Assembly: GCA_937925655.1 (NCBI GenBank)
Contig: CALAMC010000101.1
Location: forward strand, 8,155 to 72,154
Length of the DNA: 64,000 nt
Source of the DNA: an uncultured candidate division Zixibacteria bacterium
GTDB lineage: Bacteria; Zixibacteria; MSB-5A5; GN15; PGXB01
Direction: 5' to 3'
How positions within the stretch are numbered: the stretch's first letter is position 1; every line of letters begins with the position of its first letter. The notes below the pieces were generated by a model that was given only the letters and a program-made list of their open reading frames with translations, had not been told where the DNA came from and ran no database searches. Positions 46,101 to 54,405 of the stretch are shown here, one piece after another. A program made the position numbers and the translations under genes.

Positions 46101-46169
46101 GCTCTGACCCTGCTCGTCCTGCCGGTGCTATACTCAATTTTCGGCAAAGTAACAAAAGGAGAAAAATGA
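43101..46169 (+). CDS. CusA/CzcA-family heavy-metal efflux RND pump
   Basis: 1022 residues, full length, twelve-helix RND layout with two large periplasmic loops. Start FVIRYRLFVLVLTLALVIMG, DAFPDTTPVLVQV and VERLVIHPLERSLSGL are typical of the HME subfamily. The proton-relay region in helix 4 reads GAIDFGLAVDNSVIQVENAV. It follows the metal-binding adaptor by 18 nt. It should export Cu/Ag or Zn/Co/Cd-type ions using the proton gradient; the exact metal cannot be read. No CusC/CzcC outer-membrane partner is in the window. Confidence 0.93.
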   Translation: MLEKIVEFVIRYRLFVLVLTLALVIMGMIAVWNLPFDAFPDTTPVLVQVNVSAPGWSPEEVERLVIHPLERSLSGLAGLMEVRSISRYGLAQVTLIFDDATDIYLARQQISERLIGIELPAGVDPPQLGPVSSGLGEVFHYIVIGKSDDPTLARTVQDWYIKPQLLSVPGVAEVNSWGGFVRQYHLMIDPNLLAKYNLTLSGVVEKIESDIRNVPGGQMVRGGEQTLVRGIGMITDRGQLEKLIVDTRNGVPIFVEDIAEVVIGHEIRRGAATYNGTGEVVLGLGFMLIGQNPREITERLANRLEEIKTTLPSDIEVRAVYQRTDLVARVLRTVEHNLFFGAILVIAILFIFMGNLRAGLITASAIPLSMLFAFDMMSRFGIAGSLMSLGAIDFGLAVDNSVIQVENAVRRLAEAVPSRSRLEIIKDAIMEVRKPTLFGELIIIIVYLPILTLEGIEGKLFRPMALTVSFVLIGALLLSFSVIPALIATFFNKGIKDKESPIIAFIKRLYRPVLQWSLRHGVIVIIITAVLVGAGIFRFKHMGSEFVPRLSEGTIAVNLVRLAGVSLEQSTAITTQVERLLLAKFPDEIEDIWTRTGTAELSTDPMGIEISDPFITLKPRHMWKKAGTQAELVALIDAELADIPGMNRIFTQPIEMRINEMIAGIRGDVGIKIFGDDLTVLERKAEEIAALAESIPGSADVTVEQLTGQPHFEISVDRQSMSRFGLGADEVLSLIESFGGIPVGQLFDGQKRFDIHVRLDSMYRQAPEDIVKIPIRSGGGNMVTLDRVTTARLYEGPAAITREWGKRRAIVQCNVRGRDVGSFVTELRDRISNEIVFEPGYYVRFGGQFENLERARARLAIVVPITMLLIFGLLYWTYRSARDAILIFTGVPLAAVGGIASLTLRGMPFSISAGVGFIALSGLAVLNGLVLISTIKRLLNDGVNLKDAIKIGAESRIRPVLMTALVAAFGFIPMTISTGVGAEVQRPLATVVVGGIITSTALTLLVLPVLYSIFGKVTKGEK

Positions 46170-46421
46170 AAAACAATAGCGAAGAATGACTAATTTTCAT
46201 CGGGAACCATAATACCAAAAATGTATATTATACATTTCCCGATAAATATGACCTGATTATGTTTGCGGCCTGAAATACTCATGTTAAATTTTAGCCTGAC
46301 GCCGACAAAGAATCTCCGATATTTCGGAACTTGTTATAGACTTGGTAATTATAATTTAATAATATGTGCCCATGTTAGTGTTAAGATTAATCCTTTAAAG
46401 GGCCCATCCGAACGAGATTAC
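46170..46421 (+). other. Leader/regulatory region of the second RND operon
   Basis: Holds the palindrome at 46219-46237 and the in-frame but non-homologous upstream extension of the adaptor gene (from 46263). No terminator for the metal pump gene is visible and no small gene. Confidence 0.4.
46219..46237 (+). promoter_or_regulatory. Perfect 19-bp palindrome AAATGTATA-T-TATACATTT
   Basis: Arms of 9 nt around one central base, about 185 nt before the adaptor start and flanked by CGGGAA (46201) and TTCCCG (46236). This is a likely operator (TetR/BlaI-like dimensions) for the second RND operon; the cognate regulator is not next to it. Confidence 0.55.
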
Positions 46422-47783
46422 ATGACTCGATTTTTGACAACCCGCAACTACCTTCAAATCGCCATTTATTCTTTCCTTTGTATTTTTGGCTTTACATTTA
46501 TTCCGGGATGCTCCGGTAATAATGAACAAAAATCTGGCCGGGGTGGTCAAGCGGCCGTTCCCGCGGTCGAAGCGGTGCAGGCCCAGTACGGCAGCCTTCC
46601 CTTAACCGAACGCTTAAACGGCCTGGTGAAGGCCAAAAACCAGGTGGAATTGTATCCACAGATTAGCGCCACCGTGGCCGAAGTTTTTGTCAACAACGGC
46701 GACAGGGTGACCGCCGGAAAGGCGCTGGTGCAGCTTCGTGATACCGAGTTTCGTGAACAGCTCAAACAGGCCGAGGCCGATTATGAAATTACCGTCGCCC
46801 AGGCCCGTCAGGCCGAAGCCGAACTGGTAAGGGCTAACGAGGAATTGCGCCGGACCATCAGCCTGTTCGAAAAAGAACTCATCAGCCCTACCGAGATGGA
46901 AAATACGCGGACGCAGGCAATAGCCGCCGATGCCGGAGCCGAGTTGGCGCGCGCGCGGGTAAACCAGGCCCGGGCCATCGTTGACCGGCGCAAGGAAGAA
47001 CTGTCGCGCACCGTCATTCGTGCGCCCGTCGACGGTTCCGTGGGCAACCGCAACGCTGAAGTCGGGATGCTGGTCACACCGAACACGAGAATATTCACCC
47101 TGGGGCAACTCGATTCGGTTCGTGTCGAAATCGTTCTTACCGACCGCATGTTATCGTACATTAAAAGGGGCCAGCGCTCCGAGATATTGACTTCGGCCGC
47201 TCCCTTTGGCTCGATCAGCGCGCCCATTGCGCGTATCTCTCCATTCCTGCACCCGGTCGCCCATAGTACTTTTGCCGAAATCGATCTGGCCAATACCGAT
47301 CATGCTCTGACGCCGGGCATGTTCGTGATTGTGGATATATTCTATGGCGAAAGCGAACAGGCCACGCTTGTTCCTTTGAGCGCCATATGGGAAAACCCGG
47401 TCTCCGCCACCGTCGGTGTTTATATAAGTAACGATTCTCTAACCGGCGAGCCGGTCGCTATGGTCGGCGGCCAGCGCGGCGGCACTTTGACGGACCCGCA
47501 TTCATTTCGTTTCGTGCCGATCGAAATAATCGCCAAAGGTCGGATGAGCGCGGCGGTTCGTTCGGTTAATCCCGGTGACTGGGTTGTAACCCTCGGCCAG
47601 GAATTATTGGGCGCCGACTCTGGATTGGCCCGCGTGCGGCCGGTCAGCTGGGACTGGGTCGAAGAGTTACAGCGGCTACAGCGCGAAGACCTGCTTAAGG
47701 AAATTATGCAGCATCAGCGAACCGACGCCGTCGACTCCTCGCTTATCGGCCTGACGCCCAAGGACAAAAAGGGTGGCTCATGA
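46422..47783 (+). CDS. RND efflux periplasmic adaptor (membrane fusion) lipoprotein
   Basis: 453 residues from ATG 46422, which places a lipoprotein signal (ending FIPGC) at the N-terminus; the open frame extends to 46263 but that part is unlike any adaptor. Barrel-sandwich part VEAVQAQYGSLPLTERLNG, VFVNNGDRVTAGKALVQL, a long coiled coil (about 95-190; AEADYEITVAQARQAEAEL) and TVIRAPVDGSVGNRNAEVG are standard for MexA/AcrA-type proteins. It overlaps the pump gene by 4 nt (ATGA). It should bridge the pump to an unlinked TolC-like channel. Confidence 0.92.
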   Translation: MTRFLTTRNYLQIAIYSFLCIFGFTFIPGCSGNNEQKSGRGGQAAVPAVEAVQAQYGSLPLTERLNGLVKAKNQVELYPQISATVAEVFVNNGDRVTAGKALVQLRDTEFREQLKQAEADYEITVAQARQAEAELVRANEELRRTISLFEKELISPTEMENTRTQAIAADAGAELARARVNQARAIVDRRKEELSRTVIRAPVDGSVGNRNAEVGMLVTPNTRIFTLGQLDSVRVEIVLTDRMLSYIKRGQRSEILTSAAPFGSISAPIARISPFLHPVAHSTFAEIDLANTDHALTPGMFVIVDIFYGESEQATLVPLSAIWENPVSATVGVYISNDSLTGEPVAMVGGQRGGTLTDPHSFRFVPIEIIAKGRMSAAVRSVNPGDWVVTLGQELLGADSGLARVRPVSWDWVEELQRLQREDLLKEIMQHQRTDAVDSSLIGLTPKDKKGGS

Positions 47784-50700
47784 ACATTACCCGCATATCG
47801 GTCAAGAGGCCCATCGCCACGTCCATGGTGTTTCTCATCGTTATCGTCCTTGGAATTACCGGCTTCCGGTTTTTGCCGGTTGATCTGCTCCCCAAAATAG
47901 AATTTCCCCGACTAAGCGTTGCCACCAGCTATCCCCATGTCGGGCCGGAGGAAATCGAAACACTGATTACCGACAAGGTGGAAAATGCATTGGCCAGTGT
48001 GCCCAACGTCACCGAAGTACGATCGGTTTCGGAAGAAGGCCGGAGCCGGGTGACGCTTGAGTTTGCCCAGGGAACCGATATTGACGCCGCCGCCAATGAC
48101 GTCCGGGCGGCCCTCGATCGGATCCGCGATGGCTTTCCGCCGGAAGTGGAACCCCCCCGGCTGTTTAAATTCGACCCCGACAACTTCCCGGTCGTCATCC
48201 TCGGCGCCTACTCGGAAAGGTCCATGGATCAATTGACTCTCATTCTCGAACGGGAAATTGCCCAGAGATTTGAGCAGATACCGGGGGTCGGGTCTATCGA
48301 TGTTTTCGGCGGCGTTTATCGTGAAATACAGGTACGCCTCAAGCGCGATCGGCTGGCTTCCAGCCGTCTGTCGGCATCCGATGTTAAAACGGCGCTTCAG
48401 CGCGAAAACCTGACCCTTCCCGGAGGCGATATGCGCGAGGGTATCAGCGATATGTATGTCCGGACCCGGGGCGAATACCAATCGCTCGATGAAATCGCCG
48501 CGACCATAATTAAGGTCGTCGATGGTTATCCCATTCGAGTCCGCGATGTGGCCGAAGTCGTGGACGGTTTCGAGGATATCGACCGCGTCGTCCAGATAGA
48601 CGGTCGGCCGATGGTCAGGATGGCAATTCGCAAACAGACGGGCGCCAACACGGTCGAGGTGGCTCGCCTCTCACGCGAAGTTATGGACCGCATCAATAAC
48701 GAGCGTAAAGACCTCAAACTAATACTGGTAATCGACCAGAGTGATTTTATCCAGAATTCGATTGATAACGTTAAACAGTCGGCGTTATTTGGCGGCATTC
48801 TGGCGATTTTGATTCTATACCTTTTTTTAAGAAACGGCTCGACCACCTTCATCATCGCCCTGTCGATTCCGATCTCGATTATCGCAACTTTCGGTTTACT
48901 ATTTTTCAATAAGCTGACGCTCAATCAGATGAGTTTCGGCGGGCTGGCGTTGGGGATAGGCTTGATAATCGACAATTCCATTGTGGTGCTGGATAATATT
49001 GTCCGCCTGCGCGAAAACGGTCACGCCCTCGAAGACAGCGCCCTGACCGGGACAAAACAAGTCACGGGCGCTATTATCGCCTCGACACTCACGACTACTG
49101 TAATCTTTCTTCCCGTAGTCTTTATGCAAACTATTTCGGGAATGCTCTTCCGCGAGCTGGCGTTGGTCGTAGTCTTCGCCCTGTTTTGTTCGCTTCTGGT
49201 GGCGCTCACCGTGGTGCCGATGCTGGCCAGTCGATTTTTGACGATTTCGTCCGGGCCGGACGCCAAAGGCCGCAGGGCCGGGGTTAATCAGTGGTTTCAG
49301 AAACTGGAAAACGTTTACCTCGGTCTTCTCAACAAAGCCCTGCAACACAAAAAAATCGTTTTTGGGGCGGTGGCTATACTATTGACGATAACCCTGCTGT
49401 TGTGGCCGTTGATTCCGGTGGAACTGATGCCGCAGACCGACGCCGATGAAATTAGCATTAACCTGTTAATGGCGCAGGGAACGAATATTGCGGTCGTCAA
49501 TCGCTATTTGAGCGAACTGGAACAAATGGTCTATGCCGTTGCTCCGATGGATCAGATCCGCCATATTACCACCCAGATACGCCCGGGCAACGCCGAGGTC
49601 GAAATCGCCTTAAAAGGCGCGAGTGAACGCACCGTCAATAGTTTCGTTTTGGCCGACCGTATTCGCCGGGAGGTGTCGGGAAAAATTACCGGGGCCGACA
49701 TTCGGGTGTCGGCACAATCGGGATTGTGGATGTTACGTCGTCTGTTCGGGTCCGGTGGCTCTGAAGCCATTCAGATAGATTTGCGCGGTTATGATTTGAC
49801 TGTCGCCGATCGCCTGGCGGCAGAAATCAAGAAAGCCATCGAAGGCGTTCCCGAAGTGACCGACACCCGTATCAGCCGTCGCGAAGGCCGGCCCGAGCAA
49901 AATCTTATTGTCGACCGCGAAAAAATCGCTGATCTGGGGCTGTCGGTGAGCAACATCGCCGAAGTCATTCAAACCAATATCGGAGGCAGTCGCGCCGGGG
50001 TTTTTCGCCAGGGAGGCGAGGAATACTCTATCACGGTTCGCCTTCAGCCGGAAGACCGCCTGACCACCAGCGACTTGAGTAATGTTTCGATTCGTACCCC
50101 TTCCGGAGATATTATCCCTCTCGCCGCAGTCGTGCAGACTGAACGCCGCCGCGGTCCGACCGAAATCCAGCGTATCGACGGACAACGCGTAACCTACATA
50201 ACGGCCAATCTTGTGAGTGGCGCGGCACTGGTTGATGTCGTCGAGAAACTGCAGAAGGCCGTAAACTCGGTGCCGCTACCCGAGGGTTTTTCGGTTATAT
50301 TCGGCGGCGAATACGAGGAACAGCAAAAGGCTCAATCCGACTTCCTTCTGTCGATTCTTATGGCTGTCATTCTCATCTACATGGTAATGGCGGCGCAGTT
50401 TGAACGATTTCTTGACCCGCTTATCGTGATGGTTACCGTCCCTCTGGCCATTGTTGGCGTCGTTCCCACGCTTCTTTTAACCGGCACGACCCTTAACATC
50501 CAAAGCCTGATGGGTGTCATCATGCTTCTGGGCATTGTTGTCAACAACGCTATTGTCCTTGTCGATTATATCAATTTGATGCGCCGCGAACGTGGTCTCG
50601 ATGTTACCGAGGCCGTCCTGCAATCGGCGCGATTGCGCCTGCGACCCATTCTGATGACTTCCTCGACCACCGTGCTGGGCATGCTTCCGCTGGCTTTCGT

Positions 50701-50887
50701 ACTGGGCGCGGGCGGCGAAATCCAGGCGGCCCTGGCTCGATCAGTAATCGGTGGCCTGACAGCTTCGACCTTTATTACTTTGATACTGATTCCAGTCACA
50801 TACAGCAGCGTTTATAATCTGCTGGCTCGAATTCGGTCAAAGGACCGCTCTGTGGAATCCACGCCGCTTACAGCCGACCCAACCTGA
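47780..50887 (+). CDS. HAE-1-type RND multidrug efflux pump (AcrB/MdtB-like)
   Basis: 1035 residues with the complete RND layout. N-terminus NITRISVKRPIATSMVFLIV; FKFDPDNFPVVILG; the helix-4 proton relay with two aspartates region GIGLIIDNSIVVLDNIV; and the C-terminal half helix MLLGIVVNNAIVLVDYIN. It exports hydrophobic compounds from the periplasm or membrane. ATGA overlap with the adaptor gene shows translational coupling. No outer-membrane factor is encoded here. Confidence 0.94.
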   Translation: MNITRISVKRPIATSMVFLIVIVLGITGFRFLPVDLLPKIEFPRLSVATSYPHVGPEEIETLITDKVENALASVPNVTEVRSVSEEGRSRVTLEFAQGTDIDAAANDVRAALDRIRDGFPPEVEPPRLFKFDPDNFPVVILGAYSERSMDQLTLILEREIAQRFEQIPGVGSIDVFGGVYREIQVRLKRDRLASSRLSASDVKTALQRENLTLPGGDMREGISDMYVRTRGEYQSLDEIAATIIKVVDGYPIRVRDVAEVVDGFEDIDRVVQIDGRPMVRMAIRKQTGANTVEVARLSREVMDRINNERKDLKLILVIDQSDFIQNSIDNVKQSALFGGILAILILYLFLRNGSTTFIIALSIPISIIATFGLLFFNKLTLNQMSFGGLALGIGLIIDNSIVVLDNIVRLRENGHALEDSALTGTKQVTGAIIASTLTTTVIFLPVVFMQTISGMLFRELALVVVFALFCSLLVALTVVPMLASRFLTISSGPDAKGRRAGVNQWFQKLENVYLGLLNKALQHKKIVFGAVAILLTITLLLWPLIPVELMPQTDADEISINLLMAQGTNIAVVNRYLSELEQMVYAVAPMDQIRHITTQIRPGNAEVEIALKGASERTVNSFVLADRIRREVSGKITGADIRVSAQSGLWMLRRLFGSGGSEAIQIDLRGYDLTVADRLAAEIKKAIEGVPEVTDTRISRREGRPEQNLIVDREKIADLGLSVSNIAEVIQTNIGGSRAGVFRQGGEEYSITVRLQPEDRLTTSDLSNVSIRTPSGDIIPLAAVVQTERRRGPTEIQRIDGQRVTYITANLVSGAALVDVVEKLQKAVNSVPLPEGFSVIFGGEYEEQQKAQSDFLLSILMAVILIYMVMAAQFERFLDPLIVMVTVPLAIVGVVPTLLLTGTTLNIQSLMGVIMLLGIVVNNAIVLVDYINLMRRERGLDVTEAVLQSARLRLRPILMTSSTTVLGMLPLAFVLGAGGEIQAALARSVIGGLTASTFITLILIPVTYSSVYNLLARIRSKDRSVESTPLTADPT

Positions 50888-50983
50888 TGGATTCTGGCCC
50901 AATGCTCAATATCCGATTATTGACTTGGCATAATGCGGGTAGCCGGGTCGCGTATTCATCTGGAATAAAATTGGCGATACTTG

Positions 50984-51016
50984 AAAAAAGGCCGCCGGGA
51001 TGCTGGACCGGCGACC
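50984..51016 (-). terminator. Terminator-like stem-loop downstream of the first subtilase gene
   Basis: 9-bp stem GGCCGCCGG with CCGGCGACC (one C-A mismatch), 9-nt loop, and six T on the minus strand, about 260 nt after the subtilase stop. Its counterpart at 54111 has a mismatch at a different pair, so the stem is preserved while the sequence varies. Confidence 0.65.
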
Positions 51017-51240
51017 TTTCATGAGGTATGCGTCCCGGCATTAATCAACAAACACAAGCCCCTGTGGTCTGCGGACTTATACGGGGATTATGACACCCCA
51101 ATCGCAGAGAATGTCATACCGTCCCATACCGGTTTCGCATCCATAAGCTCGAAATACAGAGTCTGATAATCAGGATTTCGTGCATAAAATTGTTCGATTT
51201 TGGGTATTGTTTTGAAAAAATGGCAGAAAATTCCGGATAT
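50984..51240 (-). repeat. Duplicated 3' flank, copy 1
   Basis: About 250 nt aligning with 54111-54390. Shared blocks include GGCCGCCGGGATGCTG, GAGGTATGCGT, ATTATGACA, ATACAGAG and CATAAAATT in the same order. The duplication extends into the subtilase genes themselves. Confidence 0.65.
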
Positions 51241-51273
51241 TATATGTCATGCAAATTTGAATCGAAAATCAGT

Positions 51274-52644
51274 CTATTGACCATATATATTATCAATCAG
51301 CAATAATATATCCAGAAGATTGATTTGACCATCGCTGTTTATTTCGGCAGAATTCATCGGTATCGGCCGCGGCCCTTCTTCGTATACATAAGCGATTATA
51401 AACAGAATATCCAGCAGATTGACAAGCCCGTCGCCATTGGCATCACCCCTGACAACCGCGGAAATTAAAGAGAGTGCCGCCGGGCCATTGATTAATCCCG
51501 AGCCCAAAAGTCCGGCATAATCCGGATTAATATCATCCACATTGATCGCCGTTTGCTGAATTATATTGAAAACATCTTCACGGGACAGAGTCGGATCGAG
51601 TGACAACATAAGTGCCGCTATCCCCGCCGCAAAGGGCCCGGCAAAGCTGGTTCCATCCCACCAGGCAAAACCGGTGTCGGGAAAGGCCGCATAGATTTGA
51701 GTTCCGGGAGCGCTGATATCAATTTTATTGCCGTAATTGGAAAAACCAGCCTTGAGATTGGTCGAATCCAGCGCGGCCACAGCCATGCAACTTTCCCTCG
51801 ATGCCGGAAATTGAAACACCGAACTAAAATTAGTCGAGTCGTTGCCGGCGGCGACAATGATCAATATATCATTCTGGCTGGCCAGATTCAAAACGTCATC
51901 AAGGGCAGGGTCGTACCCCCACATTCCCATACTTAGATTAATAACCCGGCAACCGTCAAGCATCGCCTGTATAACGGCTTCGGAAATAGAATAGGCGGAG
52001 CCCACTCCGGTCGTATCCAGAACACGATATGAATAAATGTCTGCTCCGGGGGCAGTCATGCGGATAATCCCGGCCACAAATGTGCCGTGCCCGTGACAGG
52101 TACCCCCGCTTTCATCGTATGCAATAGTATCGCCATCGACATAATCCCGGCCCGATATCATCTCTCCCGGCATGGTCGCAAAAAAGGGATGATTGAAATT
52201 GACACCGCCATCGATGACGGCCACGCGGACATTCTCACCCGTTGAAAACTCGTGGGCATCGTCCAGATCGAGATTTACGGCGGCTGTCTGGTTATAGATA
52301 TCTCCGACACATTCCACATCAAGGAACGGCTGGCTGCGCTGGTACGGTTCGGGTGCCGTCAGAAGGTGGTTGACAGTGCAATATTCCACGTCGGGCCGGG
52401 CATCGATGATAACCGCCAGACTTTCGGCATTCTGTCCCGGGGGAGCGTTCATGAGAAAGCAACCCGTTTGCGGCAACTGACCCCGGATACTCACACCGTA
52501 GGTAGAGATAATTGCGCCAACGCCACAACCATGGGCCATTTTACAGAGCATTTCACCCGGTCTGTATCCAACCTGGCTTTCGGCGATCAAAGCCGAGTTT
52601 AACAGGATAATGGCTAATATAATATGCTTTGAAAAAACTCTCAT
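51274..52644 (-). CDS. Secreted S8 subtilase with C-terminal dockerin repeats (copy 1)
   Basis: 456 residues from ATG 52644, which gives a clean signal peptide (MRVFSKHIILAIILL, cleaved near residue 22); an in-frame ATG at 52707 would add a polar tail ahead of it. Propeptide about 25-95, then S8 motifs: aspartate in VAVIDGGVNFNHP (DGG instead of DTG), histidine in CHGHGTFVAGI and serine in WWDGTSFAGPFAAG. Two dockerin repeats end the protein (GDANGDGLVNLLDILFI, EINSDGQINLLDILLLI). It is paralogous to the 54406 gene but stands alone. Probably an exported protease. Confidence 0.92.
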   Translation of the reverse strand: MRVFSKHIILAIILLNSALIAESQVGYRPGEMLCKMAHGCGVGAIISTYGVSIRGQLPQTGCFLMNAPPGQNAESLAVIIDARPDVEYCTVNHLLTAPEPYQRSQPFLDVECVGDIYNQTAAVNLDLDDAHEFSTGENVRVAVIDGGVNFNHPFFATMPGEMISGRDYVDGDTIAYDESGGTCHGHGTFVAGIIRMTAPGADIYSYRVLDTTGVGSAYSISEAVIQAMLDGCRVINLSMGMWGYDPALDDVLNLASQNDILIIVAAGNDSTNFSSVFQFPASRESCMAVAALDSTNLKAGFSNYGNKIDISAPGTQIYAAFPDTGFAWWDGTSFAGPFAAGIAALMLSLDPTLSREDVFNIIQQTAINVDDINPDYAGLLGSGLINGPAALSLISAVVRGDANGDGLVNLLDILFIIAYVYEEGPRPIPMNSAEINSDGQINLLDILLLIDNIYGQ

Positions 52645-52999
52645 AAAACGCTCACGCCCAAAGGGCCCTCGCCATATTTCCCGATCATGATTATTGCCAC
52701 ACTCCACGATTAGCTTTCAATATTGCCGAACCCACCGAACCCCAATTTAATAATGAAATCGGCCGCAAATGATGATACTTTTAATATAAATGTACGAATA
52801 AGATGGGGTTTTGGCAACAAAATAGGTATCGCCGGCATCGTGCCCAAAAATGGCCTTCAATTGATCGCCTGCCCCCCAAATAAGGGCAAAAAAAATCGGG
52901 TGAAGGTCACTTTACCCTCACCCGTGAAATCAAGCCGCTGTAACCGGGGTATTTATGGGCGCTACCCGGTTTGGTTACGCGTTACCTGCGAGATTTATA
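52645..52999. other. Intergenic region upstream of subtilase copy 1
   Basis: Contains the terminator of the upstream DUF5666-type gene (52888-52924) and must hold the minus-strand promoter of the subtilase. AT-rich between 52740 and 52810. No gene is seen. Confidence 0.5.
52888..52924 (-). terminator. Rho-independent terminator of the 53000 gene
   Basis: 10-bp stem CGGGTGAGGG/CCTTCACCCG (minus strand, one G-T pair, 8-nt loop) followed by a run of T, about 75 nt after the stop. Confidence 0.85.
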
Positions 53000-53956
53000 T
53001 TACGGCTCGATTTTCTCCATTTTGCAGATATTCAACACATTGGCATCACCGGTGTTATACCCCTTAACCGCCACATAATCGCCGACCGCAAAATCCTCCA
53101 GCGTCAGGACTTCGCCGTCAAGACCGGTCAGGCGGGCCTTCGGGCAGACATACCCGGTCCAGCCATAGCCATCAAATGTGACCAGACGTGTTTCGTGGTC
53201 GATTGTGGCAATATAGGCATTAATTATATTGCATTCGGTACGCGACGCGGCGGCCAGTTTGATCTTTACGGCCAGAAGAGTTTCTTCATTGACAATATTG
53301 GCTTTGACTTCGACAATATCGCCCACGGCCAAATCGGTAAAATCCAGGACAACGGTCATATTATGCGATTCACCGGTTCCCAGTCCGGGGTCCCCCAGGG
53401 ATGTGGAGGAATGGGCACGCAATTCAACATTATATTGGTTGGATATCTTGTTTTGCGTCGTTATCCCCCAGATATAAGTATTTTCGTCGATTAAAATTAC
53501 CTGGGTATGGTTGTTGACGGTGAATGACCCGGAATCATAATCGATTGTGGCAATAGTATCCCGGAATGCCAGGTCATAACCATCGCAGGTTTGTTGACAG
53601 ACCTGGATCTTGTTGGCTATAACCATTCCGTTCTGCTGACGTTGCCCGAAAACACTGACGGCATCGCCCGGCCCGACATCGATAAACGGGACAGGCGTTT
53701 CCATCTCATTCTTGAGCCTTACGATCAGGCAGTTATGAGCCGCCACAGTGGTATCGGGACGGCCTTCGAAAGTCAGCATCCTCTGGCTCTGGTTGACAGT
53801 TTTCACCTGGGCCGAAAACTGAACCGGATCTCCGGCCGCCTGCCAGACCGGCGCATATCCATTAGACGAGAGCGGCGATTCATCGGAACATCCGATCATG
53901 AAAGCCGCCATCGTAATCAGCATCATTGTTGTCCACAAGCCCCACTTCTTCTGCAT
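53000..53956 (-). CDS. Secreted lipoprotein with DUF5666-like repeats
   Basis: 318 residues with a lipoprotein signal (cleavage before the cysteine in FMIGCSDES). The rest consists of repeated small beta-barrel units of the DUF5666 type: each has a 'modified/unmodified' strand with DFTDLAVGDIVEVKANI, a variable-value strand and a closing LVTFDG-type strand; at least three units are visible (about 45-115, 115-225, 235-315). Function of the domain is unknown; it is common in envelope lipoproteins. It has its own terminator and lies between the two subtilase paralogues. Confidence 0.8.
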   Translation of the reverse strand: MQKKWGLWTTMMLITMAAFMIGCSDESPLSSNGYAPVWQAAGDPVQFSAQVKTVNQSQRMLTFEGRPDTTVAAHNCLIVRLKNEMETPVPFIDVGPGDAVSVFGQRQQNGMVIANKIQVCQQTCDGYDLAFRDTIATIDYDSGSFTVNNHTQVILIDENTYIWGITTQNKISNQYNVELRAHSSTSLGDPGLGTGESHNMTVVLDFTDLAVGDIVEVKANIVNEETLLAVKIKLAAASRTECNIINAYIATIDHETRLVTFDGYGWTGYVCPKARLTGLDGEVLTLEDFAVGDYVAVKGYNTGDANVLNICKMEKIEP

Positions 53957-54110
53957 TTTTTACCTCCATGCAAAATTTTGGATTGATGGTGCTTATTGCG
54001 CTATTCACCGGTACAGAGCAATACAACATTCAATTCGTGCATCAGTCTTCGACAAATCCCCTTATGGTGCATAATATGCGCGGCTACGTCAGGTTATTGA
54101 TTCATATTGA

Positions 54111-54145
54111 AATAAAACGGCCGCCGGGATGCTGAACCAGCGGCC
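54111..54145 (-). terminator. Terminator-like stem-loop at the end of the sigma-CHAT-subtilase operon
   Basis: 9-bp stem GGCCGCCGG with CCAGCGGCC (one C-A mismatch), 9-nt loop with the same GATGCTG sequence as copy 1, then GTTTTATTT on the minus strand, about 260 nt after the subtilase stop. Confidence 0.6.
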
Positions 54146-54390
54146 TTACAAGAGGTATGCGTACCGGTACTGCTTTTTAAATACCAGCCCCCATATTCCG
54201 CAGTCCATGAAACGGGATTATGACATTCTGCTTTCAATAAATGCCATTTCACCCATTACGGGCCTGTTTTAATAATTCGATATACAGAGCCAGGTCACAA
54301 AAACTTCGTCCATAAAATTTATAGTATTTTGGAAATTCTTAATAAAACATGGTAGTCCCAAACATCCGGTTCCGGTTTTTGCTCTTATTG
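54111..54390 (-). repeat. Duplicated 3' flank, copy 2
   Basis: Counterpart of 50984-51240. Same order of conserved blocks; protein-coding potential in the shared plus-strand frame is broken by a stop in this copy near 54198, so it behaves as a long 3' untranslated region or dispersed repeat. Confidence 0.65.
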
Positions 54391-54405
54391 AAACCAAAGG
54401 CACCC

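Larger units (their letters stand above)
50888..51273. other. Intergenic region with 3' flank of the first subtilase-dockerin gene
   Basis: 50888-50983 shows nothing clear. 50984-51240 is the 3' flank of the minus-strand subtilase and is homologous to 54111-54390; it ends in a terminator. A 61-codon plus-strand frame with a TTG start (50981-51166) is not maintained in the other copy. Confidence 0.6.
53957..54405. other. Intergenic region with 3' flank of the second subtilase-dockerin gene
   Basis: 53957-54110 is upstream of the DUF5666-type gene and should contain its minus-strand promoter. 54111-54390 is the homologous 3' flank of the subtilase operon, ending in a terminator. No convincing gene in either strand. 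Confidence 0.6.

Noticed and set aside
50981..51166. 61-codon plus-strand frame with TTG start
   Set aside because: The homologous stretch at 54111 has a stop in the same frame, so coding is not maintained.
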